Below are positions 35,153 through 48,885 of a DNA stretch of 64,000 nt, piece after piece. Under the pieces are notes generated by a model. That model was not told the DNA's origin and did not search any database. It saw only the letters and a program-made list of their open reading frames with translations. The position numbers and the translations under genes are program-made. Position 1 is the stretch's first letter. Each line of letters begins with the position of its first letter. The stretch is from NCBI RefSeq assembly GCF_023093535.1, contig NZ_CP095757.1, positions 2,356,001 to 2,420,000 of the forward strand, in the 5' to 3' direction. The stretch comes from Halovivax limisalsi (lineage in GTDB: Archaea; Halobacteriota; Halobacteria; Halobacteriales; Natrialbaceae).

Positions 35153-35317
35153 TCAGGCCGTCGAGGAGTCGATGCCGTCGATCCTGACGAATCCGTACGC
35201 ACAATCCGGGCAGTGCCACTTGACTTTCTCGCCGAGGTGGACCTCCGTACTCGCGGCGCGGTAGAAGACCTTCTCGCCGCCGCAGTCGGGACACTCGTGT
35301 TCGAGTTCGAGGCTCAT
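35153..35317 (-). CDS. Small zinc-ribbon protein
   Basis: A 54-residue double-knuckle zinc ribbon: CPDC near residue 9 and CPDC near residue 36, with FYRAASTEVHLGEKVKWH between. The end is GFVRIDGIDSSTA. This is a conserved haloarchaeal microprotein type of unknown role. ATG 35317 was chosen; the upstream frame is Arg-rich. It is convergent with the response regulator over a 227-base gap in which I see only an unassigned minus-strand open stretch without a start codon. Confidence 0.7.
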   Translation of the reverse strand: MSLELEHECPDCGGEKVFYRAASTEVHLGEKVKWHCPDCAYGFVRIDGIDSSTA

Positions 35318-35558
35318 GCGTGGGCTTCGGTAGCCGACGAAATTGAGTGTGTTGGTTTCACGGACACCTTCGGAGCGCTCGAGCGGCGCGCGGCCCCCAT
35401 CCGGAAGTGACCTCGTGGTCGAACGTTCGCCTCGCGGGCTGTCGACGACCAGCGTCGGGGTGGCGGTGGTCCGCCTCGGGGCGATTGTGGCTCTCAAGTC
35501 GGGCAAATCTCCCGTCGCGCCAACCCTCTTTGTGAGCGCGGGCGTAGCGGCAGGGAAA

Positions 35559-35784
35559 TGTCCCGGACCGGCTCGACGAGGTGGACAAGGGAATCATCCA
35601 CCTGCTCCAGAAGGACGCGCGGAACAACACGACGACGGATATCGCCGAGGCGGTCGACGTCTCTCCGCGCACCGTCAGCAACCGAATTTCGCAGCTCGAA
35701 GCCGACGCCGCGCTCGACGTCTTCGGCATCGTCGACTCCGAGAACTGCTCACCGGGCCGCGGAATAGTCGCGCCGAGGCGGTGA
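35559..35784 (+). pseudogene. Lrp/AsnC-type regulator remnant
   Basis: The text LDEVDKGIIHLLQKDARNNT and VSPRTVSNRISQLEAD is the N-terminal HTH of an AsnC/Lrp regulator. The ATG at 35559 is out of frame with it by one base, and the only in-frame start is GTG 35581. After the HTH the sequence jumps to DVFGIVDSENCSPGRG and stops at 35784, about 67 residues instead of about 150, so the effector-binding domain is missing. Most likely a decayed gene with a start frameshift and a large deletion. Confidence 0.7.
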
Positions 35785-35850
35785 GCCGGGAGTTGGGCGG
35801 CCTGGGAATCGGCTCCCGAACTTAAGGACCGGCGACGCCTTGGCTCGCGT

Positions 35851-36387
35851 ATGTCCATCTACACCGGCCGCGGCGACGACGGCCAGACGGACCTTCGGGA
35901 CATGTCTCGCGTGTCGAAGGCGAGCGAACGCATCGAGGCCTACGGAACCGTCGACGAGTTGAACGCACTCCTGGGGACGATTCGACCGACGGGCCACGAG
36001 GACGTCGACGAGAAACTGGCGGCGGCGCAAAACCACCTGCACGTGGTCCAGGCGGACTTCGCCAATCCCGAGCCCGAAGCCGACGACCCGCAGGTCGACG
36101 CCGAGCACGTGGAACTGGTCGAGGACTGGATCGACGCGTACGACGAAGAACTGGAACCGCTGACCTCCTTCATCCTGCCGACGGGGAGCGAGAGCGGCTC
36201 GCGGCTGCACCACGCCCGGACGGTCTGTCGGCGCGCGGAACGACGGGCCGTCGCGCTCTGGAACGCCGACGCCGACGTGAACGAGGACGCCGTCCAGTAC
36301 CTGAACCGACTCTCCGACGGCCTGTTCACGTTCGCACGGGTGGTGAATCAACGAGACGGGGAAGTCGAGGAAGCACCCGAGTACTAG
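35851..36387 (+). CDS. ATP:cob(I)alamin adenosyltransferase (PduO type)
   Basis: A 178-residue helical adenosyltransferase that moves the adenosyl group from ATP to cobalt(I) corrinoid. The ATP-binding N-terminal motif is YTGRGDDGQTDLRDMSRVSK (about 4-23), followed by RIEAYGTVDELNALLG and the C-terminal RLHHARTVCRRAERRAVAL and YLNRLSDGLFTFARVVN that build the cobalamin pocket. The length is usual for the family. No other cobalamin gene is adjacent. Its stop is 57 bases before tRNA-Val. Confidence 0.95.
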   Translation: MSIYTGRGDDGQTDLRDMSRVSKASERIEAYGTVDELNALLGTIRPTGHEDVDEKLAAAQNHLHVVQADFANPEPEADDPQVDAEHVELVEDWIDAYDEELEPLTSFILPTGSESGSRLHHARTVCRRAERRAVALWNADADVNEDAVQYLNRLSDGLFTFARVVNQRDGEVEEAPEY

Positions 36388-36444
36388 GGGTCGTCGCGTT
36401 CTAACGACACGTATAAGGGCGACCGTTCGGTAGCAGTTGGTACC

Positions 36445-36519
36445 GGGTTGGTGATCTAGTCCGGTTATGATACCTCCTTCACACGGAGGAAGTCGGCGGT
36501 TCAACTCCGCCCCAACCCA
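36445..36519 (+). tRNA. tRNA-Val (anticodon CAC)
   Basis: Acceptor arms GGGTTGG (36445-36451) and CCAACCC (36512-36518) pair fully, with discriminator A at 36519. The anticodon stem CCTCC/GGAGG holds loop TTCACAC, giving anticodon CAC. The T-arm is GGCGGTTCAACTCCGCC. CCA is not encoded and no intron is present. Confidence 0.96.
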
Positions 36520-36521
36520 CT

Positions 36522-36635
36522 TTTGCCGCGAACATTTCGTGAGCGGCAAATGGGTCCGGAGTTGAACCCAGGAAGTCCCAGCGCCGAACGGAGTGAGGCG
36601 ACCGTCTACCTTCGGTTCGAATCCGCCCCAACCCA
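36522..36635 (+). repeat. tRNA-Val tail cassette: hairpin, antisense and sense 3'-end copies
   Basis: Three bases after the tRNA an 8-bp hairpin (TTTGCCGC 36522-36529, GCGGCAAA 36543-36550) encloses loop GAACATTTCGTGA. Next comes TGGGTCCGGAGTTGAACCCA (36551-36570), the reverse complement of a shortened copy of the tRNA's own T-arm and acceptor end. A small hairpin CGCC/GGCG (36582-36600) with loop GAACGGAGTGA follows. At 36613-36635 lies a sense copy of the tRNA 3' end (CGGTTCGAATCCGCCCCAAC, then CCA). No coding frame is believable. Confidence 0.8.
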
Positions 36636-36741
36636 TTTCTGACGGAACAACAGTCGACGAGCGAAGCGAGTCGATCGGTCTGCCAGAGATTGTGACGGGA
36701 GACTCGAATCCTGGAAATCGCAGCGCCTGCCTGCGGGCGTC

Positions 36742-39700
36742 TCACTCGTCCGGGTAATCGACTGCCGGGAGGGTGAACGAGAACGTCGCGCCGTCGCCGC
36801 GCTCGGATTCGACCCAGATGTCGCCGCCGTGTCGTTCGACAATCCGCTCGCAGAGTGCGAGTCCGATGCCGGTGCCGCTGTGCTCGTCCTGCGTGTGGAG
36901 GCGCTGGAACACCTCGAAGACGCGCTCGGCGGCCTCGGGATCGATACCGACGCCGTCGTCTTCGACCGAGATCACCCACTCGTCGGCCCGCCGTTCGGCC
37001 GAAACGTGAACGTGCGGGGGTTCGTCGCCGCTGTACTCCATCGCGTTCGAGAGCAGGTTCTGGAACACCTGGGTGAGTTGTCCGCCGTCGCCGTAGACCG
37101 TCGGGAGATCCTCGGCGGTGATCTCGGCGTCGGTCTCCTCGATCTTCACCGCCAGATCCTGGCGGACGTCCGCGACCACGGCCTCGAGGTCGATCGGTTC
37201 GAACGAGCCCGCGTCTGTATCGACGCGCGAGTAGGTGAGCAACCCGTCGATCATGTCGCGCATCCGGTCGGCGCCGTCGACCGCGAACGCGAGAAACTCC
37301 TGCCCGTCCTCGTCGAGGTCGTCGCCGTAGCGCTGCTCGATCAGTTGCAGGTAACTGGAGACCATCCGAAGCGGTTCCTGGAGGTCGTGCGAGGCGGCGT
37401 AGGCGAACTGCTCTAAGCGCTCGTTGGACGCTTCGAGTTTGCGTTCGTACTCCCGGCGCTCGGTGACGTCCTGGACCACCAGCATCCCGGCGAAGACCTC
37501 GTCGTCGGCGTTCCTGACCGGGAGGGTGTACGCGTGGAGGTACCGGTCGTGGTACTCGACCTCGAACGAATGCGCCTCGCCCGCCAGCGCGGCCCGGAAG
37601 TGATCCGCGATCTCCTCGACGAGGTCGTCCGGATAGATGTCGTAGACGCTATCGCCGATTCTGTCCGCCGCCGAGACGCCGGTTTCCTCGAGGAGTTGCC
37701 CGCCGACGGCCGTGTACTCGAGGTTCTCGTCGAACAGCCCGACCGCGCCGTCGGGGAAGTGCTCGACGAGAGTGCGGTAGCGTCGTTCTGACTCCTCCAG
37801 AGCCCGCTCGCGTTCCTTGCGTTCGGTGATATCCTCGGCGATGCCGATGACGCGGTCGCGTTCCTCGGTCGAAACGAGGCCGGCTCGGACCGAGAGCCAT
37901 CGAACCTCCCCGTCCGGCCGACGGATCCGATACTCGTCGTCGAAGTCCTCGTCGGGGACGTCAGCGTACGCCCGCCGCACGCGACCTCTGTCGTCAGGGT
38001 GAACCGACTCGAGGAACGCGGTGGGATCGTCGTACAGCGAACGACGATCGCGACCCCAGATCTCCCCGTAGGATGGATTGATGTACGTGATCGCACGCGT
38101 CTCCGGGTCGGAGATCCAGACCATTTCGTCCAAGTTCTCCGCGAGCATCCGGAACTTCGCCTCGCTCTCCTCGAGGGCTCGTTCGCGCGCTTTGCGCTCG
38201 GTAATGTCCCGGCCGATGCCCGCGAGCACCGGGTTACCGTCGGGATCTTCGAGGCGTGAGGCGACGAACTCGTACGGAATTCGCTCGCCGCCCTTCGTGA
38301 GCAGTTCCGCCTCGGCCTGCGAGCCTCCCGTCTCGAACACCTCCGCGATGGCCGACGCGATCGTCTCGTGTTCGTCCTCGTCGAACAGCTCGAGGGCCTG
38401 GATCGAGCCGAGTTCGGCGTCCGAGTACCCGGTCACCTCCCGGACGCTTTCGTTCCATCGCGCGAGGGTCCCATCCGCGTCCAGGACGTAGAAGACGTCG
38501 TCGATGGCGTTTAAGATTTGGTTGGTGTACTCCCGATAGCGTTCGAGCTTCCGATCGTACTCCCGGCGCTCGGTGACGTCCTGGACCACCAGCATTCCGG
38601 CGTCGACCTCGCCGGTCGCGTTTCGTATCGGCAGCGTCTGGGCGTCTAGATGGCGACCCCTGTACTCGATCTCGAAGGAATCGGCCTCGCCGTCGAGTGC
38701 GTTCTCGAAGTGCGGTTCGAGCTGTTCGACCATCTCGTCGGGGTGGATCTCCGCGATGCTGTGTCCGATGCGGTCGTCGGGGTCGACGCCCAGTCGATCC
38801 ACGAGCTGACCACCCACGGCGGTGTACTCGAAGCTCTCGTCGAACAGCCCCACCGACCCACCGGGGAAGTTCTCGACGAGGGTGCGGTGGCGACGCTCGG
38901 AATCGGCTAATTTGCGTTTCGCCTCCTCGCGCTCGGTGACGTCCTGTGACATCCCGAGCGCCGTGAAGACGTCGCCGTCGTCGCCCCGGACCGGCACGAC
39001 CTGGAACTGGAAGATCCGCCCGTCGAGTTCGACTTCGAAGGTGCTGGACTCGCCGTCGAACGCGACTTCGTAGCTGGGAACGAGTTGGTCGGCCAGGGGC
39101 TCCGGCACGACTGACTCGACCGGCTTCCCTTCGACTTCCGTGGCGGTGACGCCCGCCACGTCGAGGGGATTACCGCCGACGGTTCGGTAGCGGAGATCCT
39201 CGTCGACGAGCGTGACCGCGCCGTTGGGGAAGTTCTCCGTCAGCGTTCGATACCGCTGCTCAGAGGCCCGTAACTGCTCGAGCGTCGATTCCAGTTCCGA
39301 CTTGGTCTCCTGTAGTTCCTCGTTCCGACGTTCGAGCGTGATCGTCCGCGATCGCGCCCGGGCGTCGTACGTCCCGGCTGCGAGCCCCGCGGTGCTTCCG
39401 AGCGCGGTGAGGATGAGGAGGTTCTGAATCATATTCCCCATTTCCCCGCTGAGTGCGACGAACCCGACCAGCGCGGCCATCACACCGATCCCGCCGAGAA
39501 CCGATCTGGCGATAACTGGATAGACGGTCGGAGAGACGTCGAATTGCGGGAGCCGGATGGTCGCCGCGAGCAAGAGGATCCCTGGTCCGGTGACCAGCAC
39601 GAGCATGATGATGTCGACGGATTGGGGGTGCTCGGTCCAGGGAACGACCGCGTATCCCGTCCCGAGTAGGGTATAGATCGCGCCGATCGCGAAGAGACCG

Positions 39701-39744
39701 GAGCGGCCCAGTATCGTCGACCGATCCAGCGACAGCCGCGTCAT
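36742..39744 (-). CDS. Membrane histidine kinase with multiple PAS domains
   Basis: A sensor kinase of 1000 residues. The N-terminus (about 10-130) has four or five transmembrane helices. A coiled coil (about 130-165, ERRNEELQETKSELESTLEQ) leads to five PAS domains at about 170-280, 290-400, 410-530, 535-660 and 665-780. PAS 2 and PAS 5 are near duplicates (NFPGGSVGLFDESFEYTAVG and HFPDGAVGLFDENLEYTAVG, both ending VVQDVTERREY). HisKA has its His near 785 in ASHDLQEPLRM, and HATPase has LLSNAMEYSG and GTGIGLALCERI. ATG 39744 is preferred over an upstream TTG. No response regulator is adjacent. Confidence 0.9.
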   Translation of the reverse strand: MTRLSLDRSTILGRSGLFAIGAIYTLLGTGYAVVPWTEHPQSVDIIMLVLVTGPGILLLAATIRLPQFDVSPTVYPVIARSVLGGIGVMAALVGFVALSGEMGNMIQNLLILTALGSTAGLAAGTYDARARSRTITLERRNEELQETKSELESTLEQLRASEQRYRTLTENFPNGAVTLVDEDLRYRTVGGNPLDVAGVTATEVEGKPVESVVPEPLADQLVPSYEVAFDGESSTFEVELDGRIFQFQVVPVRGDDGDVFTALGMSQDVTEREEAKRKLADSERRHRTLVENFPGGSVGLFDESFEYTAVGGQLVDRLGVDPDDRIGHSIAEIHPDEMVEQLEPHFENALDGEADSFEIEYRGRHLDAQTLPIRNATGEVDAGMLVVQDVTERREYDRKLERYREYTNQILNAIDDVFYVLDADGTLARWNESVREVTGYSDAELGSIQALELFDEDEHETIASAIAEVFETGGSQAEAELLTKGGERIPYEFVASRLEDPDGNPVLAGIGRDITERKARERALEESEAKFRMLAENLDEMVWISDPETRAITYINPSYGEIWGRDRRSLYDDPTAFLESVHPDDRGRVRRAYADVPDEDFDDEYRIRRPDGEVRWLSVRAGLVSTEERDRVIGIAEDITERKERERALEESERRYRTLVEHFPDGAVGLFDENLEYTAVGGQLLEETGVSAADRIGDSVYDIYPDDLVEEIADHFRAALAGEAHSFEVEYHDRYLHAYTLPVRNADDEVFAGMLVVQDVTERREYERKLEASNERLEQFAYAASHDLQEPLRMVSSYLQLIEQRYGDDLDEDGQEFLAFAVDGADRMRDMIDGLLTYSRVDTDAGSFEPIDLEAVVADVRQDLAVKIEETDAEITAEDLPTVYGDGGQLTQVFQNLLSNAMEYSGDEPPHVHVSAERRADEWVISVEDDGVGIDPEAAERVFEVFQRLHTQDEHSGTGIGLALCERIVERHGGDIWVESERGDGATFSFTLPAVDYPDE

Positions 39745-40122
39745 TGCTGACGTCAGGAGGGAGATCCATTTCAAGGTGGCGCCTCAGCGTGTCGGTAATT
39801 CAGGTTCTCACGACGGAGTGATCCGGCGGTTCCGACCGAGTACCACGGTTTCGATTCCGACGACAGAGTCTGCACCGCCTTCGGCAGAAACCCGGGTCGA
39901 CGATCGCTGTCGTAGTGAGGCCGTCCGTCCACACTGTCTCCGGTAGGCCAACAATCGTCGTCGAGCGGGCGCCGGAGTTGTGTCCCGCGATCGTGCACGA
40001 ACCGACGTCGATCTCCCGACGGGGGGCGACGCTGCCGAGACGGCCACGCAGGCGACCCATCACGATTTATTGATCGCATATCGGCCGGTAATCTTTTCCT
40101 TCGGTTCGTCTCAGTTTCGGTC
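39745..40122. other. Divergent intergenic region
   Basis: 378 bases between divergent starts at 39744 and 40123. A TATA-like stretch (GATTTATTGATCGCATAT, about 40064-40081) suits the rightward gene with a short leader. Frames across the rest give Arg/Ser-rich translations. I see no strong repeat. Confidence 0.4.
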
Positions 40123-40419
40123 ATGGATGGGAGACGGATAACGGTGTGCGGACTCATCTCGTCGCTTCCCGATCGGCCGGTTCCGGAAGCCGTACTCGTC
40201 CGTATCAGTGAACGAAACGATTGGCTAGATGGACTCACGCCGATCGTGACGACGGAAGATAGCCTGGCTACGTGCGTCCACGGCTTCGTCATCGACATCG
40301 ACGGTGAGCCACACGGCCTCCGGTTCGTGAACGGCCACTGGGACGTTATCGCTACCGATGGCGGGCGTACCGAACTGGCCGATGCGGTCGAACGAGCGGC
40401 GGCGGAGACGGCGGACTGA
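40123..40419 (+). CDS. Hypothetical protein
   Basis: A 98-residue protein (MDGRRITVCGLISSLPDRPV ... CVHGFVIDIDGEPHGLRFVN). It is predicted to be mainly beta with a C-terminal acidic Ala-rich helix (TELADAVERAAAETAD). Composition and a nearby TATA-like element suggest a real gene. I do not recognise the family. It is convergent with gltB. Confidence 0.55.
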   Translation: MDGRRITVCGLISSLPDRPVPEAVLVRISERNDWLDGLTPIVTTEDSLATCVHGFVIDIDGEPHGLRFVNGHWDVIATDGGRTELADAVERAAAETAD

Positions 40420-40600
40420 TACCGCCGATCGATTCCAGCGGACGGACCAACACCGCCTGCCCGGTGCACCGACCGCTTCGTTCTCATCGCGCCGACGGCG
40501 GGCGAACACCGGAAGTGGACTGCCAGCCGATGGTGGCGCGCGAATCCGACGATCCGGACGACGAGAGACGGGTGGCTGCTGGGTCGTCGATTCGGTCGGT

Positions 40601-45289
<4,689 letters not shown>

Positions 45290-45370
45290 ACCCCGCCGTT
45301 TCGGGAGGAGGAATAAGAGGATATGCTATAATGACTAAGTGTTATATAAATCCCTACTAGGATATATTAT
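45290..45370 (-). promoter_or_regulatory. AT-rich promoter of gltB
   Basis: The 80 bases in front of the gltB ATG are strikingly AT-rich for this genome. They carry several TATA-like elements (GATATGCTATAATG near 45320 and TTATATAAATCC near 45342, as read on the plus strand, and GATATATTATG near 45361). Multiple start sites or nitrogen-responsive control are possible. Confidence 0.5.
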
Positions 45371-45492
45371 GTAATTGGCGTCCCGACGGACCCGATCGTC
45401 GCGGCCGGGCGTTCCGGTGTCGAACGCCCTCCCAGCACCGGAATTTGTGTGAGGGGTGTCGACGGGGGCGATGCGAAGACCAAAAGCTTTGC

Positions 45493-46395
45493 ATGGACGC
45501 TGGTGCTCGGTCTACGAGAGGCCCGTTCGTGTCCGATCGCGAACCGGAATCGTCGAGCGAGACGGTCGATCAACCATCCGACAGTGACGTCCAGGTGAAC
45601 GCCTCAGCCGCGCAATCCACCGAGCAACGGCCGACGCGCGACGTCCTCGATTCGTTGATCGAGAGCGGCGTCCACGAGATGAATCGGGAACGGACGGGAC
45701 TGTTGCTCTCCGGGTTGTCCGCCGGCCTCGACATCGGGTTCGGGCCGTTGTTGATGGCGGTCCTGCTCACGCTCTCGACCGGCGGGTTCGGCGACCTGAC
45801 GACGGAACTGCTCCTCGCTAGCGCGTACTCCGTCGGTTTCATGTTCGTCATCCTCGGGCGCTCGGAACTGTTCACCGAACACACGACCCTGGCGGTGATT
45901 CCAGTGCTCGACGGACAGGCGTCGCCCCGACAGCTGGCCAGACTCTGGGGACTCGTCTACGTCGGCAATCTCGTCGGCGGCATGTTCTTTACCGTTCTCG
46001 CCGTGTTACTCATGCCCGGGCTCGGCGTCGTGACGCCCGCCGCGTTCGAAGCGATCGCGCTCAAACTCGTCACCCACGAGCTACTCTGGCTCCTGATCGC
46101 CGGCATGTTCGCCGGATGGCTGATGGGGTTGCTCGCGTGGCTGATCACGGCCGCTCAGGAGACGACGAGTCGACTCCTCCTCATCTGGGTCGTCACGGCG
46201 ACGATCGGTCTCCTGCACCTGCCTCACTCCATCGCCGGAAACGTCGAAGTGCTGTTCGGCTTGCTCGTCTCGGACGGAATTACGATCGCGGACTATCTCT
46301 GGTTCCTCAGCCTGGCGACGATCGGAAACGCCGTCGGCGGCGCCGTCTTCGTCGCCTCGCTCAAGTACGGCCACGTGGTTCGCGGCGGAAAGTAG
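45493..46395 (+). CDS. Formate/nitrite transporter (FNT) family protein
   Basis: A 300-residue membrane protein with a soluble acidic N-terminus (about 1-55) and six transmembrane helices. FNT features: SGLSAGLDIGFGPLLMAVLL, SVGFMFVILGRSELFTEHTT (about 115-134), WGLVYVGNLVGG, and TIGNAVGGAVFVASLKYGHV near the end. FNT channels carry small anions such as formate, nitrite or lactate; this haloarchaeal branch is uncharacterised as far as I know. I start at ATG 45493; GTG 45529 is an alternative. Confidence 0.87.
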   Translation: MDAGARSTRGPFVSDREPESSSETVDQPSDSDVQVNASAAQSTEQRPTRDVLDSLIESGVHEMNRERTGLLLSGLSAGLDIGFGPLLMAVLLTLSTGGFGDLTTELLLASAYSVGFMFVILGRSELFTEHTTLAVIPVLDGQASPRQLARLWGLVYVGNLVGGMFFTVLAVLLMPGLGVVTPAAFEAIALKLVTHELLWLLIAGMFAGWLMGLLAWLITAAQETTSRLLLIWVVTATIGLLHLPHSIAGNVEVLFGLLVSDGITIADYLWFLSLATIGNAVGGAVFVASLKYGHVVRGGK

Positions 46396-46527
46396 TCGCC
46401 GACTCGCGTCGACCCGTGTGCGTCGCTCCGCGGCGAGACGACGTCACGCGTCGAATTCGGGCCGAATCCCGGTCCGCGATAGCGTGACGTACGTTTATGT
46501 GGATGGTATTCTAGGCATCGTTACAGT

Positions 46528-47082
46528 ATGACGAACAACGAAGTCACGTTACCGAGCACGATCGGCGGCCTCACCGCCAGCGGCAAACTACACACACTCA
46601 GCGTCTGGTTCATCCTGGCGCTGCGGTTGATGATGGGGATCGCCTTCTTCCAGAGCGGATTCGAGAAGGTCGTCGGGGGCGGATTCTCCGCCGGGGGATA
46701 CCTGACCGGTGCGACGGTCGCGAACGGGAGTCCGGTCGCGGACCTGTTCGTCGCGATGGGGGAGACGGCGTGGTTCGTCTCGTTCGTCAACGTCGCCGTC
46801 CCCTGGGGCGAGGTGCTCATCGGCCTCGGCCTCCTCGTCGGCGCGCTGACTCGCCTCGCGGCGTTCTGGGGCGCGTTCATGATGCTCATGTTCTATCTCG
46901 GCAACTGGGACGTCGGTCACGGCTACATCAACGGCGACTTCGCCTACATGCTCGTCTTCCTTTCCGTCGCAGCCTTCGGTGCGGGTCGCATCTTCGGACT
47001 GGACACCTACGTCGAACAGTACGACATCGACGGCCGGCCGCTCGTCGAGCGATATCCGTGGTCGCGGTACCTGCTCGGGTGA
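46528..47082 (+). CDS. DoxX-family membrane protein
   Basis: A 184-residue protein with four transmembrane helices (about 25-48, 75-105, 108-125 and 132-150). It begins VWFILALRLMMGIAFFQSGF-EKVV, the DoxX/DoxD signature, and has NWDVGHGYINGDFAYMLVFL near the last helices. DoxX proteins are associated with quinone-linked oxidoreductases in archaea. The C-terminal 30 residues are soluble (YVEQYDIDGRPLVERYPW). The CBS gene follows 91 bases downstream. Confidence 0.88.
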   Translation: MTNNEVTLPSTIGGLTASGKLHTLSVWFILALRLMMGIAFFQSGFEKVVGGGFSAGGYLTGATVANGSPVADLFVAMGETAWFVSFVNVAVPWGEVLIGLGLLVGALTRLAAFWGAFMMLMFYLGNWDVGHGYINGDFAYMLVFLSVAAFGAGRIFGLDTYVEQYDIDGRPLVERYPWSRYLLG

Positions 47083-47173
47083 GCGGACCGACCGTCTCGT
47101 CGATCGAACCTGTTTGCCCCCCGACCGGTGTGGCCGGGGTTTTTACGGCCGCTCGTGGCCGATGTTGGTGGCT

Positions 47174-47596
47174 ATGCCAGTCGAAAATCTCGCGCGTAGT
47201 GAGGTCGTAACGGCCGAGACGAGCGCCGACGTCACGGATATTGCCAGTCGGATGGACGACGAGGGCGTCGGTAGCGTCGTCATCACGGACGGCGACGAAC
47301 CGACCGGGATCGTCACCGATCGCGACCTGGCGATCCGCGTCGTCGGCGAGGGTTCGGACCCGTCCGAGCTGACGGCCGAGGACGTCATGTCCGACGACCT
47401 GACGACGGTCCAGGAGTCCGAGGGGTTCTACACCGCGGCGGAACGGATGGCCGACGCGGGCGTCAGGCGGTTGCCGGTCACCCGAGACGGCGGCGATCTC
47501 GCGGGGATCATCACGGCCGACGACTTCACCGAGCTACTCGCCGACGAACAGGCCCAGCTGTCGACGATCATCCAGGCGCAGCGACCCGAATACTGA
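47174..47596 (+). CDS. Twin CBS-domain protein
   Basis: A 140-residue protein made of two CBS repeats: about 5-60 (MDDEGVGSVVITDGDEPTGI then VTDRDLAIRVV) and about 68-125 (MADAGVRRLPVTRDGGDLAG then IITADDFTELL). CBS pairs bind adenosyl compounds (AMP, ATP, SAM) and often regulate a partner. A small in-frame extension from ATG 47165 is possible. Confidence 0.9.
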   Translation: MPVENLARSEVVTAETSADVTDIASRMDDEGVGSVVITDGDEPTGIVTDRDLAIRVVGEGSDPSELTAEDVMSDDLTTVQESEGFYTAAERMADAGVRRLPVTRDGGDLAGIITADDFTELLADEQAQLSTIIQAQRPEY

Positions 47597-48080
47597 ACCG
47601 ATCGTTCGATCCCCCGTATCGGCTTCGCCCACCGATCCCGCGATTCGGTCGGATCCTCCCGGGACTCGCCGTCGATCGCCCGAACGGAACGGACGGTCCA
47701 TTCCCAAGAACGCGGCGCCCTCGTGTCCGTGTTCATCGGAAAGTCCCGTCGGATGGATAGACGATTTACGAAAGAGCCTGCCTGACGAACGACCCGGTGA
47801 CGACGACGGAGTGGTAGTGGGGTACCGCGTATCGATCGGCGAGATAGCCGCGTGATCGACACCGGACGAGTCGGACCCGGGTCGACCACCGCCAACTGTG
47901 GGTGCCACCTGCCAGAGATGGCGACCCTCTCCGAGGATGTGGGGTCAGCGCATATAAAATCATCGCAATCTTCCACGTAATTATTCCGAGTTCTCGGTAC
48001 GGCGTTCGCAACGACCCCACCGAACGGGAAGCGACGGTTCATCGATCGGAGCGATCCGTGCGCACCGGTCGCGAACGGGT
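47597..48080. other. Convergent intergenic region
   Basis: 484 bases between convergent genes. An AT-rich patch (GCATATAAAATCATCGCAATC, about 47950-47970) resembles a promoter although no gene follows in that direction, hinting at a lost gene or a small RNA. Frames here do not resemble proteins I recognise. Confidence 0.4.
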
Positions 48081-48620
48081 TCAGGAAAGTCGGGCAGCCA
48101 GGTCGGCTTCGGTGATGATGCCGACCGTCTCGCCGGCGTCCGTGATCATGACCGCCTTGTAGTGATCCAGGAGGTTGCTCACCTCGTCGAGCGTCGCGTC
48201 TTTCGAAACCGTCGGGAAGCTCTCGGCCATGTGCTCGGAGACCGGTTCGTCGCGTGAATCGGCGTCGAGGTGGACGAGTTCGCTCTGGCTGATCGACCCC
48301 ACCGGGACGCCGTCCCGAATCACTGCGAGCTGGGAGTAGGCTTCCTGTTCCATCGTCTGCGCCGCCTCCCCGACCGTATCGTCCGGGTCGACACTTACGA
48401 CGTCTTCGTTCATGAGGTCCGCCGCTCGAATGATGTCGCCTGCGGCCTCGTCGAGCGCGGTAACGATTCGGCGCAGCGTCGAGAGGCGCGGGTCGACGTC
48501 GCCGCCCTCGATGCGGGCGATCAACGGCTGGGAGACGTTCGCTCGCTCGGCGAGTTCGCTCTGGGTCAACTCGAGGTCCGTCCGTCGCTGCCGGAGGTCG
48601 GCGGGCGTAGGTAGCTCCAT
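48081..48620 (-). CDS. XRE-type HTH regulator with twin CBS domains
   Basis: A 179-residue regulator. The XRE helix-turn-helix covers about 5-58 (LRQRRTDLELTQSELAERAN, VSQPLIARIEGGDVDPRLST). Two CBS repeats follow (about 68-118 and 125-178; the second has HYKAVMITDAGETVGIITEA). HTH-CBS proteins are widespread in archaea; the CBS pair probably senses an adenosine ligand and tunes DNA binding. Its target is unknown. Confidence 0.9.
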   Translation of the reverse strand: MELPTPADLRQRRTDLELTQSELAERANVSQPLIARIEGGDVDPRLSTLRRIVTALDEAAGDIIRAADLMNEDVVSVDPDDTVGEAAQTMEQEAYSQLAVIRDGVPVGSISQSELVHLDADSRDEPVSEHMAESFPTVSKDATLDEVSNLLDHYKAVMITDAGETVGIITEADLAARLS

Positions 48621-48885
48621 ACGGGGAGATAACCACGGGTTATAGAAAGGTGTTTGGGTCGGCTGCGACGGCAGGACCGCCTGAACGGAAGTCGCGGTGC
48701 GACCACTCGCGGGTCGTCGGGCGGAAACCGCGCGATCACTGCCACCCCATCCGCCGGTCGGACTCGCTGGAGCATCGGTGGCTCGGCCGGCCGACGGGCA
48801 GGTGATCGGGTCGATGCTGGCATCGATCGACCGCGACGTTGTCCCACAGGATAACCAGTGGACCCGTTACGGAGTGGCGGTTCGA

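Noticed and set aside
35749-36636. Long minus-strand frame across tRNA-Val and the adenosyltransferase gene
   Set aside because: It is antisense to a clear enzyme and a tRNA; its text includes translated tRNA repeats, which produce typical false proteins.
45445-45492. Upstream start of the FNT gene with Cys-rich leader
   Set aside because: The leader MCEGCRRGRCEDQ looks non-coding; the ATG at 45493 is simpler.
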